Shown piece after piece: positions 46,692 to 59,249 of a stretch of DNA of 64,000 bases. Within the stretch, counting starts at the first letter, position 1, and every line of letters starts with the position of its first letter. The notes beneath the pieces are model-generated. The model searched no databases. It was not told the DNA's origin and was given only the letters and a program-made list of their open reading frames with translations. This stretch comes from Conidiobolus incongruus B7586 (Eukaryota > Entomophthoromycota > Entomophthoromycetes > Entomophthorales > Conidiobolaceae): positions 27,621-91,620 of the forward strand of contig JNEM01013675.1 in assembly GCA_000697335.1 (NCBI GenBank), written 5' to 3'. Made by a program: the position numbers and the translations under genes.

Positions 46692-46766
46692 GGGCTCCGA
46701 CAGGAATTGCACCCGTGAACATCCGCACCCAAAGCATGAATTATAAAACTAGACAATCAAGTCTTA
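46692..46766 (-). pseudogene. Decayed tRNA-Pro(UGG)-like sequence
   Basis: On the minus strand the anticodon region reads GCTTTGGGTGCG, as in tRNA-Pro with anticodon TGG (46729-46731). The T-arm ACGGG-TGCAATT-CCTGT pairs, and the 3' end CGGAGCC is typical of a Pro acceptor. The D-arm keeps GTCTAG. The 5' acceptor strand, however, pairs with only about four of seven bases, including G-T pairs, and the anticodon stem is weak, so it is probably a relic rather than a working gene. Most changes are towards A+T. Confidence 0.55.
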
Positions 46767-47533
46767 TAAATTGAACTGGATCATCAAGCATTTTTAACTT
46801 TTATATGTATCAATATTAATAATCCTAAAATTTATTAATTTGAGTTATTTCTATGTTTTATTTTCTAAAATCTTCCATTCAAATATATTATTTTATAAAT
46901 TACATATATTTTTATTGATCTATTAGATTACATTCAAATTTATTATTTATTAATTATATTAATTTTCATTATAATTTTTTATTATTGTCCTTATTTTAAA
47001 TCCTATTTAATGATATAATTATATTTACAAAATATTAATAATTTATTATTTAATATATAAAATCGTCAAATTTTCAAATTTTATTATAGATTTAAGTATA
47101 TTTATTAAAGAAAAAAAAATACTGCTGATTAATGTTTAAAATTATGTCATCAATTTCGAAAAAGTATTCAATAATTTAGCATACCAATAATTGATAGTGA
47201 TACGACATATATATATGTGCTCAAATATTATTGAATAAGCATATGCAAAATATATTATTTAAATTAATTTTAATAAATTTTCAAATACTTCTAATCAAAT
47301 AACCATATTTGGATTTTTAAAATTCATTGATCTTGTTTGGTCTTTAAAAAAGAATGAAATAGAATAAGAAAGATAAATCCAGATGAACAAACCGACTTTT
47401 GTTGTAAGTTTAAAAGAGATAATCATGAGTCAAATGATCACAAGTTTAGGCTAATTAAGTATCTAATTCCGTAAAATATACTTGTATTGGATTGTATGGA
47501 TTTCAAAAATTTAACCATTATGCATCTTTTAAA

Positions 47534-47541
47534 TATAAATA
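47534..47541 (+). promoter_or_regulatory. TATA box (TATAAATA) of the dehydratase gene
   Basis: Perfect TATAAATA 57 bp before the ATG at 47598. Confidence 0.5.
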
Positions 47542-47597
47542 CATCCAAATCCAAAATTAAAAATAAATCAAATTTATTTCATTAATTAATAACACTA

Positions 47598-48596
47598 ATG
47601 ACTCAAGATACTTACTGTACCAATATTGAAAATATTCGAGAAGCTGCTAAATACTTGAGTCAGGTAGTTCACCGCACTCCTGTTTTAACTTGCGAGAGTT
47701 TAAACAAGTTAGCAGGTTTAAAGATTTTATTCAAATGTGAAAACTTTCAAAAAGTTGGTGCTTTTAAATTTCGTGGAGCTTCGTATACTTTGAAGAAGTT
47801 GGAAGACGAGTTAGGTATTGAGGAATTGAAAAAGAGAGGTGTTATTACCCACTCAAGTGGAAATCACGCTCAAGCTTTAGCTCTTGCTGCTAAACAAAAG
47901 GGTATCCCAGCTTATATTATTATGCCTAGTAACGCTCCACAAGTTAAAAAGGATGCTGTCAAAGGATATGATGGTATTATTACCGAGTGTTTCCCTAGTC
48001 AGGAAGCTAGAGAAACTACTGTTGAAGAGGTTATCAAAAAAACTGGCGCTATTTTCGTACATCCTTATAATAACCCTAATATCATCACTGGCCAAGGTAC
48101 TGCTATGTTGGAATTGGAAGAACAAGCTAGAGAGATGGGATATGAGTTAGATGCCGTCATTGCTCCAGTCGGTGGTGGTGGTTTATTATCAGGAACCTGT
48201 ATTTCCGCTAAAGGAATCAATCCTGAAAAACCCATACTAGTGTTCGCAGGAGAACCTAAGGGCGCTGATGACTGTTATAGATCCTTGCAAGAAGGAAAAT
48301 TAATCCCTATGGTTGATCCCAAAACCTGTGCCGATGGCTTATTAACCAGTATGAAGGAACACACCTATGCTATTATTAAAGATCATGTCGAAAAGGTATA
48401 TACTGTAGGCGAGGATGAAATTCGTGCTGCTCAAAAATTAGTTTTGGAAAGAATGAAGATTGTCATTGAGCCTTCTTCAGCTGTGCCTATAGCTGCTTTG
48501 CTTGATAAAAACAATATTCAGACCGAATATCCTCATATTAAAACTATTGGTGTGATTATCAGTGGTGGAAATATTGATTTGACTAAATTATTCTAA
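47598..48596 (+). CDS. SRY1: PLP-dependent serine racemase / threonine-hydroxyaspartate dehydratase
   Basis: Single-exon 332-aa fold-type II PLP enzyme. The PLP lysine is K57 in GAFKFRGA, preceded by FKCENFQ. SSGNHAQA binds the substrate, and the phosphate loop GGGGLL lies near residue 193. It ends with the usual IISGGNID strand and lacks the regulatory ACT domains of biosynthetic threonine deaminase (Ilv1). The closest remembered match is yeast Sry1 (3-hydroxyaspartate dehydratase) and eukaryotic serine racemase; these cannot be separated by eye. The enzyme would detoxify or catabolise hydroxyamino acids to ketoacids and ammonia in the cytosol. It converges on the deacetylase gene. Confidence 0.9.
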   Translation: MTQDTYCTNIENIREAAKYLSQVVHRTPVLTCESLNKLAGLKILFKCENFQKVGAFKFRGASYTLKKLEDELGIEELKKRGVITHSSGNHAQALALAAKQKGIPAYIIMPSNAPQVKKDAVKGYDGIITECFPSQEARETTVEEVIKKTGAIFVHPYNNPNIITGQGTAMLELEEQAREMGYELDAVIAPVGGGGLLSGTCISAKGINPEKPILVFAGEPKGADDCYRSLQEGKLIPMVDPKTCADGLLTSMKEHTYAIIKDHVEKVYTVGEDEIRAAQKLVLERMKIVIEPSSAVPIAALLDKNNIQTEYPHIKTIGVIISGGNIDLTKLF

Positions 48597-49083
48597 TAAA
48601 TATAATTATTCATTGCTTAAAAGTGAATATTTCCGTTATATAATGGGGTATTTGAGATAAAAATATTTAATTAATCAGACTTTAATATAATATAAAATTG
48701 CTTAATAATGTATTTTTATATTGTGAGTGGCAGGAAAATCGTTCAAAAAACATAATAATTTAGTTAATCAAATATGAATTCATTTAACTGTAAGAAAATT
48801 TTGATAATATGTCACTGAAGAGATATTGAGATACTGATGCAAATTAAAAGATAGGGGATTAGATAGATAGAATACGTATATAGTTGTAAGATATATATAT
48901 CATTATTTTATGCCTATTTAATACAAATATTGACCTAAAATAAACTAAATGGATGTCTATTAATATTCAAATCATTGTAATTTAGATTCATATATATTTT
49001 TAAATAATGTTGTTAATATAGTTTTAATACGATTAAAGATAATTGATTTTACATTGATATTTTCGACAATATCATAAATTGAA
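48597..49083. other. Convergent 3' region
   Basis: AT-rich 487 bp between the 3' ends of the dehydratase (plus) and deacetylase (minus). Nothing else seen. Confidence 0.6.
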
Positions 49084-50439
49084 TTATAATTGAGCTTCTT
49101 CACCATTAATAAATAATTTAAGAAGGTTCAAATCTTCATCTAAGAATAAGAAATCAGCATCGGCACCACAATTCAAAGTACCCTTTCTGTCTTGGATACC
49201 CAAAACTTGAGCGGGGTGAAGTGTGGCAGCTTCAATGGCTTCAACAGTTGTACATCCTGTGAATTTCTTGAAGTTTTGGACACACTCGTACATCTTGACG
49301 TTGGATCCGGCAATAGTGTCAGTGCCAGCAATTGTAATTTTCTTACCCTTGACTTCAACATTCATCTTACCCAAAGTATAAGAGCCTTCAGCTAAACCGG
49401 CGGCAGCCATGGCATCAGTGACTAAACAGGCACCCTTAGGGTGAGAGTAGTAAGCGATCTTAACTGAGTTAGGGTGAACGTGGACACCATCACAGATGAT
49501 ACCATAGAAGGGGCGTTCCAAAGAAGATCCAAGTAAACCAATACATCCAGGATCTCTGTGGTGGAATTGGTTCATAGCATTGAATAAGTGTGTAACCATC
49601 TTAGCACCTCTGCGAACACCTTCTTCAGCTACTGTAGTGGGAGCAGCAGTGTGACCCAAGCTGACAGCAGGAATTCTCTTAACTAACTCGGGAATGGTAT
49701 CAAGCATACCTTCAACATCAGGAGCGACGGTAATCAAGCTGATAGCTTTATTGTGATTGTCAAGTTTGCCATAGACAGATTCTAAATCTGAAATACCGTT
49801 CTTGGCATCCCTGAGAGTATTGACATCGTGAGCACCGTACTTCAAATCGCTCATGAAAGGTCCTTCAAGATGAGCACCTAAAATTTCAGCACCATCTTCA
49901 ACAGTACCCTTTCTAGGAACTAAAGCAGGTAAAACCTAATCAGATGAATACTATTAGCTTCAAGAAGTATAATTAGTTAATAATAAAGTAATTACTCTTT
50001 CGTAAACATTGGGGAAGGAACTGACAATGGTGGGGCAGTAAGAGGTAACACCCTGACTTAAAATAGCTTTGGATACTTTTTTGAGTCCTTCTTCAATGGT
50101 TTGGTAATCACCAGTGAAATCAACACCGTAAGCACCTAAATAAAGTTGAATGAAAGTAATTAGCTATTGCGAATAGATATTTTTTGTGTAATAATATTTA
50201 CCATTAATTTGTAATTCAATAAAACCGGGGACTACCAAAGATCCTTCAGCGTCAATAATTTGATCAGGGGAACTCTTTTCTTCGTAGAAGAGTTGAGCAG
50301 GGTCAACAAACTTTCCGTCTCTAATCCATAAATAATCATTTTCGATAATTTTGCCATCTTTTAAAATGCGACCATTGATAATTTTGGTGATTTTGTTATT
50401 AGATACTAATGAAGTTGGAGTTTCGATTGATGGAGGCAT
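49084..50439 (-). CDS. nagA: N-acetylglucosamine-6-phosphate deacetylase
   Basis: Three exons: 50202-50439, 49996-50135, 49084-49935; 409 aa. It hydrolyses GlcNAc-6-P to glucosamine-6-P and acetate, allowing use of chitin- and glycan-derived GlcNAc. The amidohydrolase barrel carries its markers: VVPGFIELQINGAYGVDF across intron 1, HLEGP with metal-ligand Glu150, GHTAA with His221, THLFNAMNQ with His242, ICDGVHVHP and catalytic Asp300 in VTDAMAAAG. The C-terminus GADADFLFLDEDL re-enters the small beta domain. Codons are GC-richer than in the neighbours, suggesting strong expression. GlcNAc kinase and deaminase are not next to it, so no cluster is visible here. Confidence 0.94.
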
Positions 50440-50539
50440 TATGATATGTGATATGAATTAAAATAAAGAAATAATATTGTTAACTTAGTGTTAAAAATAA
50501 TTTAATGAAAAAACATGGAAATTGGAATGCATCACATTG

Positions 50540-50546
50540 ATTTATA
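50540..50546 (-). promoter_or_regulatory. TATA-like box (TATAAAT) of the deacetylase gene
   Basis: On the minus strand the sequence reads CTATAAATC, 101 bp upstream of the ATG at 50439, in a GC-richer promoter segment. A CCAAT-type word lies about 110 bp further upstream. Confidence 0.45.
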
Positions 50547-52815
50547 GTCCTTAGGTTCAACTATGTGTCATGATAAGTTGCCACCCTCCAAAGATTCAAC
50601 GTTTAATTCCCATCCTTCTCTCAGTTATCTTAATTAAATCTTTAGCTTCAGCCAATCAAACACCGCTATCAAGTACATACAATGAGTTCAAAATAAATGA
50701 GTTAAATTGGTAGGAGATTGAGTGGGTAAAATTGCATAAACCATTTATGAAATCACTCATTCTATTTGTTACTTGTGGAATAACTCCATATCTTCACCCA
50801 CTCGTCACTGATACCTTCTTTACAATATAAGCCATACACTTTGCCAGCCACGTTATTTATCATACCTATTCACAACCGCTATCATCATAGCTTTATCAAT
50901 CTATTGATCAACCATATCATTTTAGCTTAATTAATCTGATTAATATACTAATTATTATTATAATTAAAATTTATCAGATATTAATAAAAATTAATAAATT
51001 TGATTAAATTAGATAGATTTTTTAATTGTCCCATCAAAAGCGATTAATTTTTCCAATGATCCATATAATATTTTTATTAAGTTTCGAAGTTTATATGTCA
51101 TTTAATACTGTTTAATATTCTATCACATTATTTAATTTTTATATATTCAAATAGTTAGATTTAAAATTTTTATATTATTGGTTCTAGTTTGTGTAAAATA
51201 TAATAACTGAACAAAGGTATGTATAACAAATAGAATTAATAAATGATTTGATATTTTTGATAGAATAACCTGCTAATAAACTTAAAAAAAAACAATTAAA
51301 AATATTTCCCATTATTTTTAATTTAATATCAGATTATTAAATAGTCACTTTTTTTGAAAATTTAAAAAAATAAACAAAATTTTAATTAGTATCAAATAAT
51401 TTATACATAAAAAATGTAAATTATAATTGCTTCATATGTTAAAAATTACTATTATTATCATTGATCTTTATTTAAATAATGAATTCATATTATACAGAAT
51501 ACTAATGTAATGATTGATTGATATATTAGATTACGAACATTTTCCCACCATTTCGGGACAACTCAATCATATAATTCCCTTAACTCCTTTTGGTCATTTG
51601 ATTACGTTGATGGAAATTAAGTGACTTGGATAATATTTCAGAAAGATCGTCATGATATGATAGATAATAAACTTTATTTCCAAAGTTTATGATTTTAAAT
51701 CATTTTGAGTGCAAGAAAATTGTTTCATTTTAGGAATTGATGAATGAACCAAGTTAATTAATAAAACACCATTTGAGAGATTATTATCATAAAATGGGAC
51801 AAATTATAGATATTGACACGTTGAGATATTCATAATATTTCATTATATATCAATAAATGAAATAAGAGTAAAAATTATATATATAAATAATATCAATTAA
51901 GTAATCGTCATATTAGTATTTATATATTGTATAGAATTGAATTTTTCAAATTCAAAATCTATAATATTAATAATTCCATTTTTAATATCTCAAATCAATA
52001 TGCAATATTTCAATTTATAAAAATATTCAGATAAAAAAGTTATTATTCAATATACTATTTCAACAATGATTTAAATATATCATTCGAAATTCTATTTTAT
52101 TATGATAACATTAATATATTTGATCTTTAAATTTAGTTGTCATACCTGAACTGATAATAAATTCATTTTAATTTCCATTTTAAAACCATATCAAAATTTA
52201 ATTCAAAAAATTAATAAACAATTTATTAGTATAAATTGCTAATATTTGATAGAATACAATAACTATTTAATATAGAAAATATTGATAAAATAGATTTATG
52301 ATTCAATGTATATTGATTTGTTTCTATTTTGGAAACATTATATCAAGTAATTTTACTATTATCCTTCTACATCTGTTTTATTAAAAATAAAACTATATTG
52401 AATTATTTGTTTGTTATATATGATTGAGGTTCAATATTATCACACTAGTTATTGAAATTTTTGCAATGTAACCTTTATTCAATCATTATTAATATTAAAG
52501 ATGAAGGCATCATTTTATTATTTATAATTTGATATAAAATAAAATAAATCCATTATACTAGATAATGTATCCATAAATAATACATTAGGGTCAAAAATGC
52601 ATTGATTGATAATTATAATGTATTCAAGTGGATACTAAAATCAAATATACTAAACAAAATGCTGTGTAGTAAAAATATTAAATATTTAATAGTCGTTGGA
52701 GTATATGAGAGATTAATTCAGATTGAATTTATATCATGTAATGAAAATTTAAGAATTGAAATATATCTAAATTTTATTTGATATTAAATACAATTAATGC
52801 ATTTACCCAATTTTA

Positions 52816-52886
52816 AGCAATTCCTGAGAATCAAACCCAGATCGCAGGATTCAAAGTCCTAGTTTTAACCATTACGCCCGCAAAGC
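52816..52886 (-). pseudogene. Decayed tRNA-Gln(UUG)-like sequence
   Basis: The minus strand gives anticodon arm TAGGA-CTTTGAA-TCCTG with anticodon TTG (52852-52854) and T-arm CTGGG-TTTGATT-CTCAG, both well formed and as in tRNA-Gln. The acceptor strands GCTTTGC and GAATTGC pair at only four of seven positions, and the D-stem is largely lost. I read it as a relic or an AT-eroded copy, though a divergent functional gene cannot be excluded. Confidence 0.55.
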
Positions 52887-53299
52887 TTAGTGGTTGAAAT
52901 ATCCAATTAATCTAATTCATGTATTATATCATATACCTATTCTTTATTAAACTGATCTTGAATAATTAATATCTTGTGTCAGTATCATTATATATGTTCA
53001 CATGATTTTCTTAACTTTTTTATTTATACAATATTCTGTATAGATCTTGTGGTATTGTAACTTATATTACTTGAATTTTTAGATTGTTAATTTTTGAATT
53101 ATTTTGTCAATTTTATTATGAATAAATTTAACTTTAATATATCATTTAAATTAGGCTATTATTTTCAGCTATACTTCAATCTAATCAACTAATAATATAA
53201 TACAAATAAAGTTCAATCTTATATTAAATATTATATTCTAAATTTGAATATATATTTATAAAATATAATTTTGAATCATATTAAACAAAATATTACCTC

Positions 53300-54760
53300 T
53301 TTATATATTATACTAAAAGATTATATAGGTTTATTTTTTTAATTTTTTTTAGCTTTTTAAATATATTATATATTTTATTTCAATTTATAATATATTTTTT
53401 CTTTTTCATTTTTAATGAGTTTGTTATTATTCAAATTAAAGATTTTAAAATTTTTTTTTAAAAATTTATAAAATTTTAACTTTTTTTTTAATTTTGCATT
53501 GATCAAATATATTAATAATTTCAAAAATCAAATTTTATACAAAAATAAATAAGAGAGTTTATAGGGTTATACATTATATATATTTTAAATAATTTATAAA
53601 AATTAATATCATATTTGATTAAACCTTAACCAAATAAAAACCCTTAAAATTTTTATTTTAATATCAACAAAATCCAATTATAGATTTATCAAAATTATTT
53701 AAAGTTGACAAGCAACCTAGGGAAATAATACCTATCCAAAAACACTATTTATAGTTAAGTTATTCAACTTAAAGCTAAAAGGCAAATTATTCAAAATTTA
53801 CCAAAGTTTAAAAAACTAATCTTAATCTTTTTAATAATTAAAAAACAAATTATATTAAAACCAGAATTTTTTTATTAATTAAAATATTATCAAACTTTTT
53901 TAATATTAGTTTTATAAACAAAACTTATATATATATAAATTTAATTAAATTAATAAAAATATTAAAAATAAATGATAATATCTAAAACTAAGCTAAGTAT
54001 ATTAAAATACTATTAAAAATATATTATTAGTATAAAATTATTCAAATCATTAAATTATATATCTAATTATATAATTATTCATTAGAAAATAAAGTACAAT
54101 ACTTTGATAGGATTAAATATACCCTTTATAAATTTTAATCAAAAGCTATTTTATTAAAAACAAATAATAAAATTATATAATCTTATTATACATTTTTACA
54201 ATATAAGAAAATAAATAATAAAAATAACTAAACATTCAATTATAAAAGTTCTTATGAATTAAAATATATAAATAATTACCATATTTGGTATAATTATTAG
54301 GTTATAATTTTTATTATTTTAATTATTTTAAGAAATTAAAAATATTTTTAAAATAAAGCTAAACTCAATAAATGAATTTAATTAGTTAGTAAAATAATAT
54401 ATTTAATCATTAATAAAAAAAGAATTTTTGTATTAGAAGTTTTAAAACAGTTTATCAGAGTTATAAATAAATAAAAAAGAATATTAATTTTAGAAAATTT
54501 ATAATTTATAATTAAAATAGAATCGGAGTTTGACTTGATAAATTATTATTAATTAATTTTTGGAATGATAAGTTCTTAATTGTCATCACTCATACCAAAT
54601 ATTTTAATAACTTTTTATCTATAATCGAAATTTTTTAAAAAGCTATATTAATAAGTTAATGAATATACGCTTAAATTTTATGATATAGTTTTCATTATTT
54701 CTTCCATATATATATATATATTATTATTATTATTATTATTAAGATAAATACATTATATTA
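53300..54760. repeat. Extreme AT-rich island, probably decayed repetitive DNA
   Basis: This stretch is even more AT-rich than its surroundings, with long A or T runs, and ends at a compound microsatellite. A few words are shared with 63640-63990 (for example AACAAAACTTATATATAT), suggesting related decayed elements. No coding capacity or family can be recognised. Confidence 0.35.
54706..54741. repeat. Compound (AT)n(TTA)n microsatellite
   Basis: About seven AT units run directly into about seven TTA units. Confidence 0.9.
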
Positions 54761-56993
54761 TAGTATATAAAAATTGATTTGTACCTTGAATAATCAATCT
54801 TATTAATATATTCAAGCTAAGTCTTTTAATGAAAGGCTTTTGATAATAAATTAAGATCTTTAATATTGGCTTTTACGTTAATTTTAATGCAATCATTTTA
54901 TTTCATAGCTTCATGTTTTGAAGTATAGTCAACCATTAAGTATTTGCTAATCGGTCTTGAATACATTATACCAAAAATATTAGCTAACAAAAGCAGTGAG
55001 TATATCCGAAATCACATTTTTTAAAGGGATAAAAATTATATTTTATAATTTATTCATATATATATTAATCGAATGAATTACGCTATAATAAAATATTAAA
55101 ATAAATAATTAATATTTTCAATGATAGAATAATTTCATCATTTAAAATCTCACAACTAACCATAATTGAATATCAATTTAACTAATTATTATTCAGAACC
55201 ATAAAAATATGATAATATACCACACGTTTTAATTATACAGTTTTTATAATATAATTAAAATTTGCATGCTGATCAACATTTTTATCACCTCTTTACTGTG
55301 ATCAAATATAATACCTGTTAAATTCTAGATTTTTGGAACAAAAGGTTCACATCTTAAAATTTGATATTTTCTTTTTAAGATTAGTAACTATAAAGATAAA
55401 TTATAATTATCACTGAGTATATTCGATCAATTATTGTATTCAAATATATGATATTCTCTTTAATTGTATATTAATTCTAATAATTATTTTTAATTAATTT
55501 TTATTTTATTTATACAATAATTATTGTAAAATAAATTATCTAAATTTTAATTTGTTTTTATTACTTACAAGTTATTTCAGTTTCTAAATTTTATATGAGA
55601 ATAAATTATTTCCAAGTTGATCATTTCAAAGATTAAGCTTTGTGAAGTTAAAAATCGTTAATACATACTTAACATTATATGATTGATTAACAATAATGAA
55701 GGATATTACAAATTAGCACCAATTTTCATGAAAAGAAATTATATTGATTATATTCAGATTAGTTGGCATGTTAATTACATATTAAATTGAAAGTATTTGC
55801 ATATGCACCACATATATCATTTGGAGTCAAAAATTTTAATTTTTCAATGTATCAAAAATATATAATTAAAACTAGTTGATATTTCAAATTATTTAACAAA
55901 TACTCCAATTCATTTCAGTTTGTTAAGATGTTAAATTAATATTAAATTCTTTATATGAAACTCAATACAAAGTATATAAAATCATTAATTAATATTTGAT
56001 TTCAATAAAAAAGGTATCTTTCTATCATCAATATAATGAATATTCGCTCAAATAATGTTTAATAAAAATTAATTAAATAAATTTCATGGTAATATGATTA
56101 ATAAGATGAAAATTGTAACTTCAAAATTATTAAGTGATGTTAAATTATAATTAAACTAGAATAAAATGTGTAAATATGATTCAATAAATCAAATTAATTG
56201 AATTTAATATACCTTTATTTTGAAATTTATAACAATATTATTGAAGTAAGAATCATCAAGACATAGTTTTTAACATTCGATATTAGTAATTTTAATCAAC
56301 AATATAAAGATAACATGCTATAATCTAAAAATTCTAGAGTACAATTTAAACTAATTCTATATTCTTTATAAAATTAAATTTTAAAAAATCTAATTAGATT
56401 AAAAAAGGTTATATTAATTTTGAAATATTACAAGTTTGGATCAAATAAACATTTGGTAAAAATATGATGATGATTGTAACTAAATTTCTACCTGACAATA
56501 AAATAATTACCCCAATAAAGGGTTATAATTTAAGTATTTTAAAACACACTTTGTAATGGATATCTCTCAAAAACTTTTCATATATTAACCAAGTTAGTGT
56601 TTGGACTAAAGCTATCAAGTTTGTAATAATGGACTGATTTCTAAATCTAATGTGAAAAATTATTAGAAAGGATTGGAATATAACTAAATAGGGTAAAACA
56701 GAAGGCCATCCTCAATAAATTATGCAATATAAAGGACTGGTTAATAAATTAGATTTAGACCAATAGTTTAGCAAAAGAAATTAGGGTTTACCTCTTATTT
56801 ATGCGAAATCGCGAGGATTTTTAAGGGATATGAAATCTAGTGATGATTAAACAGGTTTTAGCTCAATTACTCTCTCATTAAAAAACTTTCTATAGAAATT
56901 TTTTCATGAGAATTATTTGTTTGAATCAGTCATTTCTGTTGTCATTATATGTAAACTGTGTTAAACTTGATTGCTTATCCATCTGAATAGCCA

Positions 56994-57001
56994 TATAAAT
57001 A
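56994..57001 (+). promoter_or_regulatory. TATA box (TATAAATA) of the GH81 gene
   Basis: Perfect TATAAATA 144 bp upstream of the ATG at 57138; no ATG lies between them. Confidence 0.6.
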
Positions 57002-57137
57002 CTCACTAACTCTTTATTTTGTAATTAATCTTTTGGTATCAGCAATAACTATTGTTCATTTATAGTAGCTACTTTTTATTGTGAATATTGTTTATAATTT
57101 ACTATCTATCAAACCAACAGTAATAAATAGAACAAAA

Positions 57138-59249
57138 ATGTTATCTTTACCCAAATCTTGGATTTCAGCTTTTTGGGATCGTACTCCAGCCGAAGACCCT
57201 AAAGATAGTGCCAAAGAAAAGACTAGGCCATTGTCCTTCTTTGAGGGTAATTCTTCCCTTGTAGAGAGTTCAGATTCGATTGCCGACTTGACATACGGTG
57301 AACCTTCCTATCCAATTCACTCTGAAAATTTGCAGGGACCTACTGGTATTTGGAATAGAAGCAAAGGTCCTTACCAAACCAACAGATGGTGGCAAAATCT
57401 CGTGTTGAAGGAGGGTAAGAGTTATTTACCTTTGTATCCTTACATTCTCCAAATGTCAGATAATGGTATGGTCATCTGCTATCCAGTTTTGACACCCACA
57501 GCCGACTATGTGATCAGTCCATTTGTAGCTAATTGGACTATGAAGATTGGAGAATCAGCTAATATGCCTCGCAAACTGATCAACGAGGATGACTTATCTG
57601 CAAGCTTGCAATGGGGTAATGATAATGATAACACAAGAATGCGCGCTTATTTCGTCAGAGGATGTCCTTATATCACTATGGACTTGACCAATACCACCTT
57701 AGAATTCTCCACCATTCACGCTATTTTATCAGTTGTCACCTCAAATGGACGTACTACTGTCACTTTTAACAATGGCCAAACTTGGGTCTTCTATGCTTCG
57801 GCTCCTATCAGCTGGTCGCACACCCTCAACAGACTCGTAACTAATGGCCAATTCAATGGAACTCTTCGTGTTGCTTACGTCCCCGAAAATATCGATCAGA
57901 ATCTCCAGGTCTTGGACCAATTCAGATCCACTTACCCTGTTTCAGCTACCGTTGTTTATGAATTCCCTAGCGATCGCCAAGCTTATATCCATTATAGTTT
58001 CAAGAAGCGTGGTGGTAACTTACCAGTGTTGATGTTGAGTTTACCACATCACCAGCAATGCTTAGTGAATCAATCCACCGTCAATTTGACTGGATATCGA
58101 TGCATCAAGGGACCAATGACAGCCGTCGTTGGGGATCAGTGGACAATGTTGGAGAACCTGAACACGATCCAGTGGCATGCCCCCCGTAATGTGGATCCCA
58201 ATCTAGTCAATGTGATCCAAGAAGCCCTGAAAGAGGATGTCAAACTGGAAATTCCCAATAATGTCCAAGACCCTTATTTTTACGGCAAATCTTTGGCCAA
58301 AATTGCTAAACTCGCATTGATGGCTGAGCACGTCGGTGCCCACTACCTCATTAGTGGAATCGTTGACAAGGCCAAGAGATATATTGAACCCTGGCTCTTG
58401 TCTAAGAATCCCAACCCTTTAGTATACGATGGTACTTGGTGTGGTATCGTGACATTAAATGGTTATAGGGATAGCAATGCAGATTTTGGCAATGGTGCGT
58501 ACAATGATCATCATTTCCATTATGGCTACTTCGTTTATGCAGCTGCAATTATTGGAAAGTACGATCGCAACTGGCTTAACCAGTATAGGGCACATGTCTA
58601 CGATTTAATCAGAGATTACGCCAATCCCAATGGCAACGATCCCTACTTCCCCAAGTTCAGAATGTTTGATTTCTACGACGGCCACAGCTGGGCCAGCGGA
58701 TTATTTGACTTCTTCGACGGAAAGAACCAGGAGAGTACATCCGAAGCTGTGAACTCTTACTATGCCATTTATCTCCTTGGTCTTGCCTTAAATGACACCA
58801 ATCTTACCAACCTTGGCAATCTTTTGACCACTATGGAAATCCGATCATGTCGCAGATACTGGCATATGGACAGTAGTCAACAACCTCCCGTGTGGCCTGA
58901 CGTCTTTGCCAAAAACAAGACTGTTGGCATCTTATGGAATACCAAGGTTGACTATGCTACCTGGTTCGGTAAGAATGCTGAATTCATCCACTGCATCCAA
59001 ATGCTTCCATTCACTCCAATCTCTCACAACTTGCTGGATCAGAATTGGATTCGCGAATTGTATCCCATCTTGAGCCAAGCCTTGACTCGCCCAGATCCCC
59101 CTATCTCCAGCGGCTGGCGTACTTTCGTCTTCATGGCCAAGGGTATCTTCGACAAGCAAGGCGGTTTGAGAGACTTCTTGAACTCCGACAGAGGTGTCGA
59201 TGATGGTAATACTCTTACCAATACTTTATACTGGTTCGCCACTCAATAA
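57138..59249 (+). CDS. GH81 endo-1,3-beta-glucanase, probably non-secreted (Eng2/Acf2-like)
   Basis: Single-exon 703-aa glycoside hydrolase family 81 enzyme, cleaving beta-1,3-glucan. The open frame extends to 57081 but only through a GTG; the first ATG after the TATA box is 57138. The N-terminus MLSLPKSWISAFWDRTPAED has no signal peptide, unlike secreted Eng1, so it resembles cytoplasmic Eng2/Acf2. Domain markers: GPYQTNRWWQNLVL and LPLYPYILQ (beta-sandwich), CGIVTLNG-type YDGTWCGIV, ADFGNGAYNDHHFHYGYF with Asp457, DGHSWASGLFDFFDGKNQES with Glu532 and Glu536 as catalytic-region acids, and WNTKVDYATWFG. Codon use is GC-rich and biased towards C-ending codons, unlike most neighbours, pointing to high expression. 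Confidence 0.93.
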   Translation: MLSLPKSWISAFWDRTPAEDPKDSAKEKTRPLSFFEGNSSLVESSDSIADLTYGEPSYPIHSENLQGPTGIWNRSKGPYQTNRWWQNLVLKEGKSYLPLYPYILQMSDNGMVICYPVLTPTADYVISPFVANWTMKIGESANMPRKLINEDDLSASLQWGNDNDNTRMRAYFVRGCPYITMDLTNTTLEFSTIHAILSVVTSNGRTTVTFNNGQTWVFYASAPISWSHTLNRLVTNGQFNGTLRVAYVPENIDQNLQVLDQFRSTYPVSATVVYEFPSDRQAYIHYSFKKRGGNLPVLMLSLPHHQQCLVNQSTVNLTGYRCIKGPMTAVVGDQWTMLENLNTIQWHAPRNVDPNLVNVIQEALKEDVKLEIPNNVQDPYFYGKSLAKIAKLALMAEHVGAHYLISGIVDKAKRYIEPWLLSKNPNPLVYDGTWCGIVTLNGYRDSNADFGNGAYNDHHFHYGYFVYAAAIIGKYDRNWLNQYRAHVYDLIRDYANPNGNDPYFPKFRMFDFYDGHSWASGLFDFFDGKNQESTSEAVNSYYAIYLLGLALNDTNLTNLGNLLTTMEIRSCRRYWHMDSSQQPPVWPDVFAKNKTVGILWNTKVDYATWFGKNAEFIHCIQMLPFTPISHNLLDQNWIRELYPILSQALTRPDPPISSGWRTFVFMAKGIFDKQGGLRDFLNSDRGVDDGNTLTNTLYWFATQ

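Larger units (their letters stand above)
46205..47597. other. AT-rich intergenic DNA with a tRNA-Pro relic
   Basis: Contains the tRNA-like sequence at 46692-46766, otherwise no gene. The last 300 bp is somewhat GC-richer and serves as promoter of the dehydratase. Confidence 0.6.
50440..57137. other. 6.7-kb gene-free region
   Basis: The first 450 bp is GC-richer and should be the deacetylase promoter. Beyond it no gene is supportable. The stretch holds a tRNA-Gln relic (52816-52886), an extreme AT island (about 53300-54760) with an (AT)n/(TTA)n tract, and the GH81 promoter at the right end. Confidence 0.6.
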
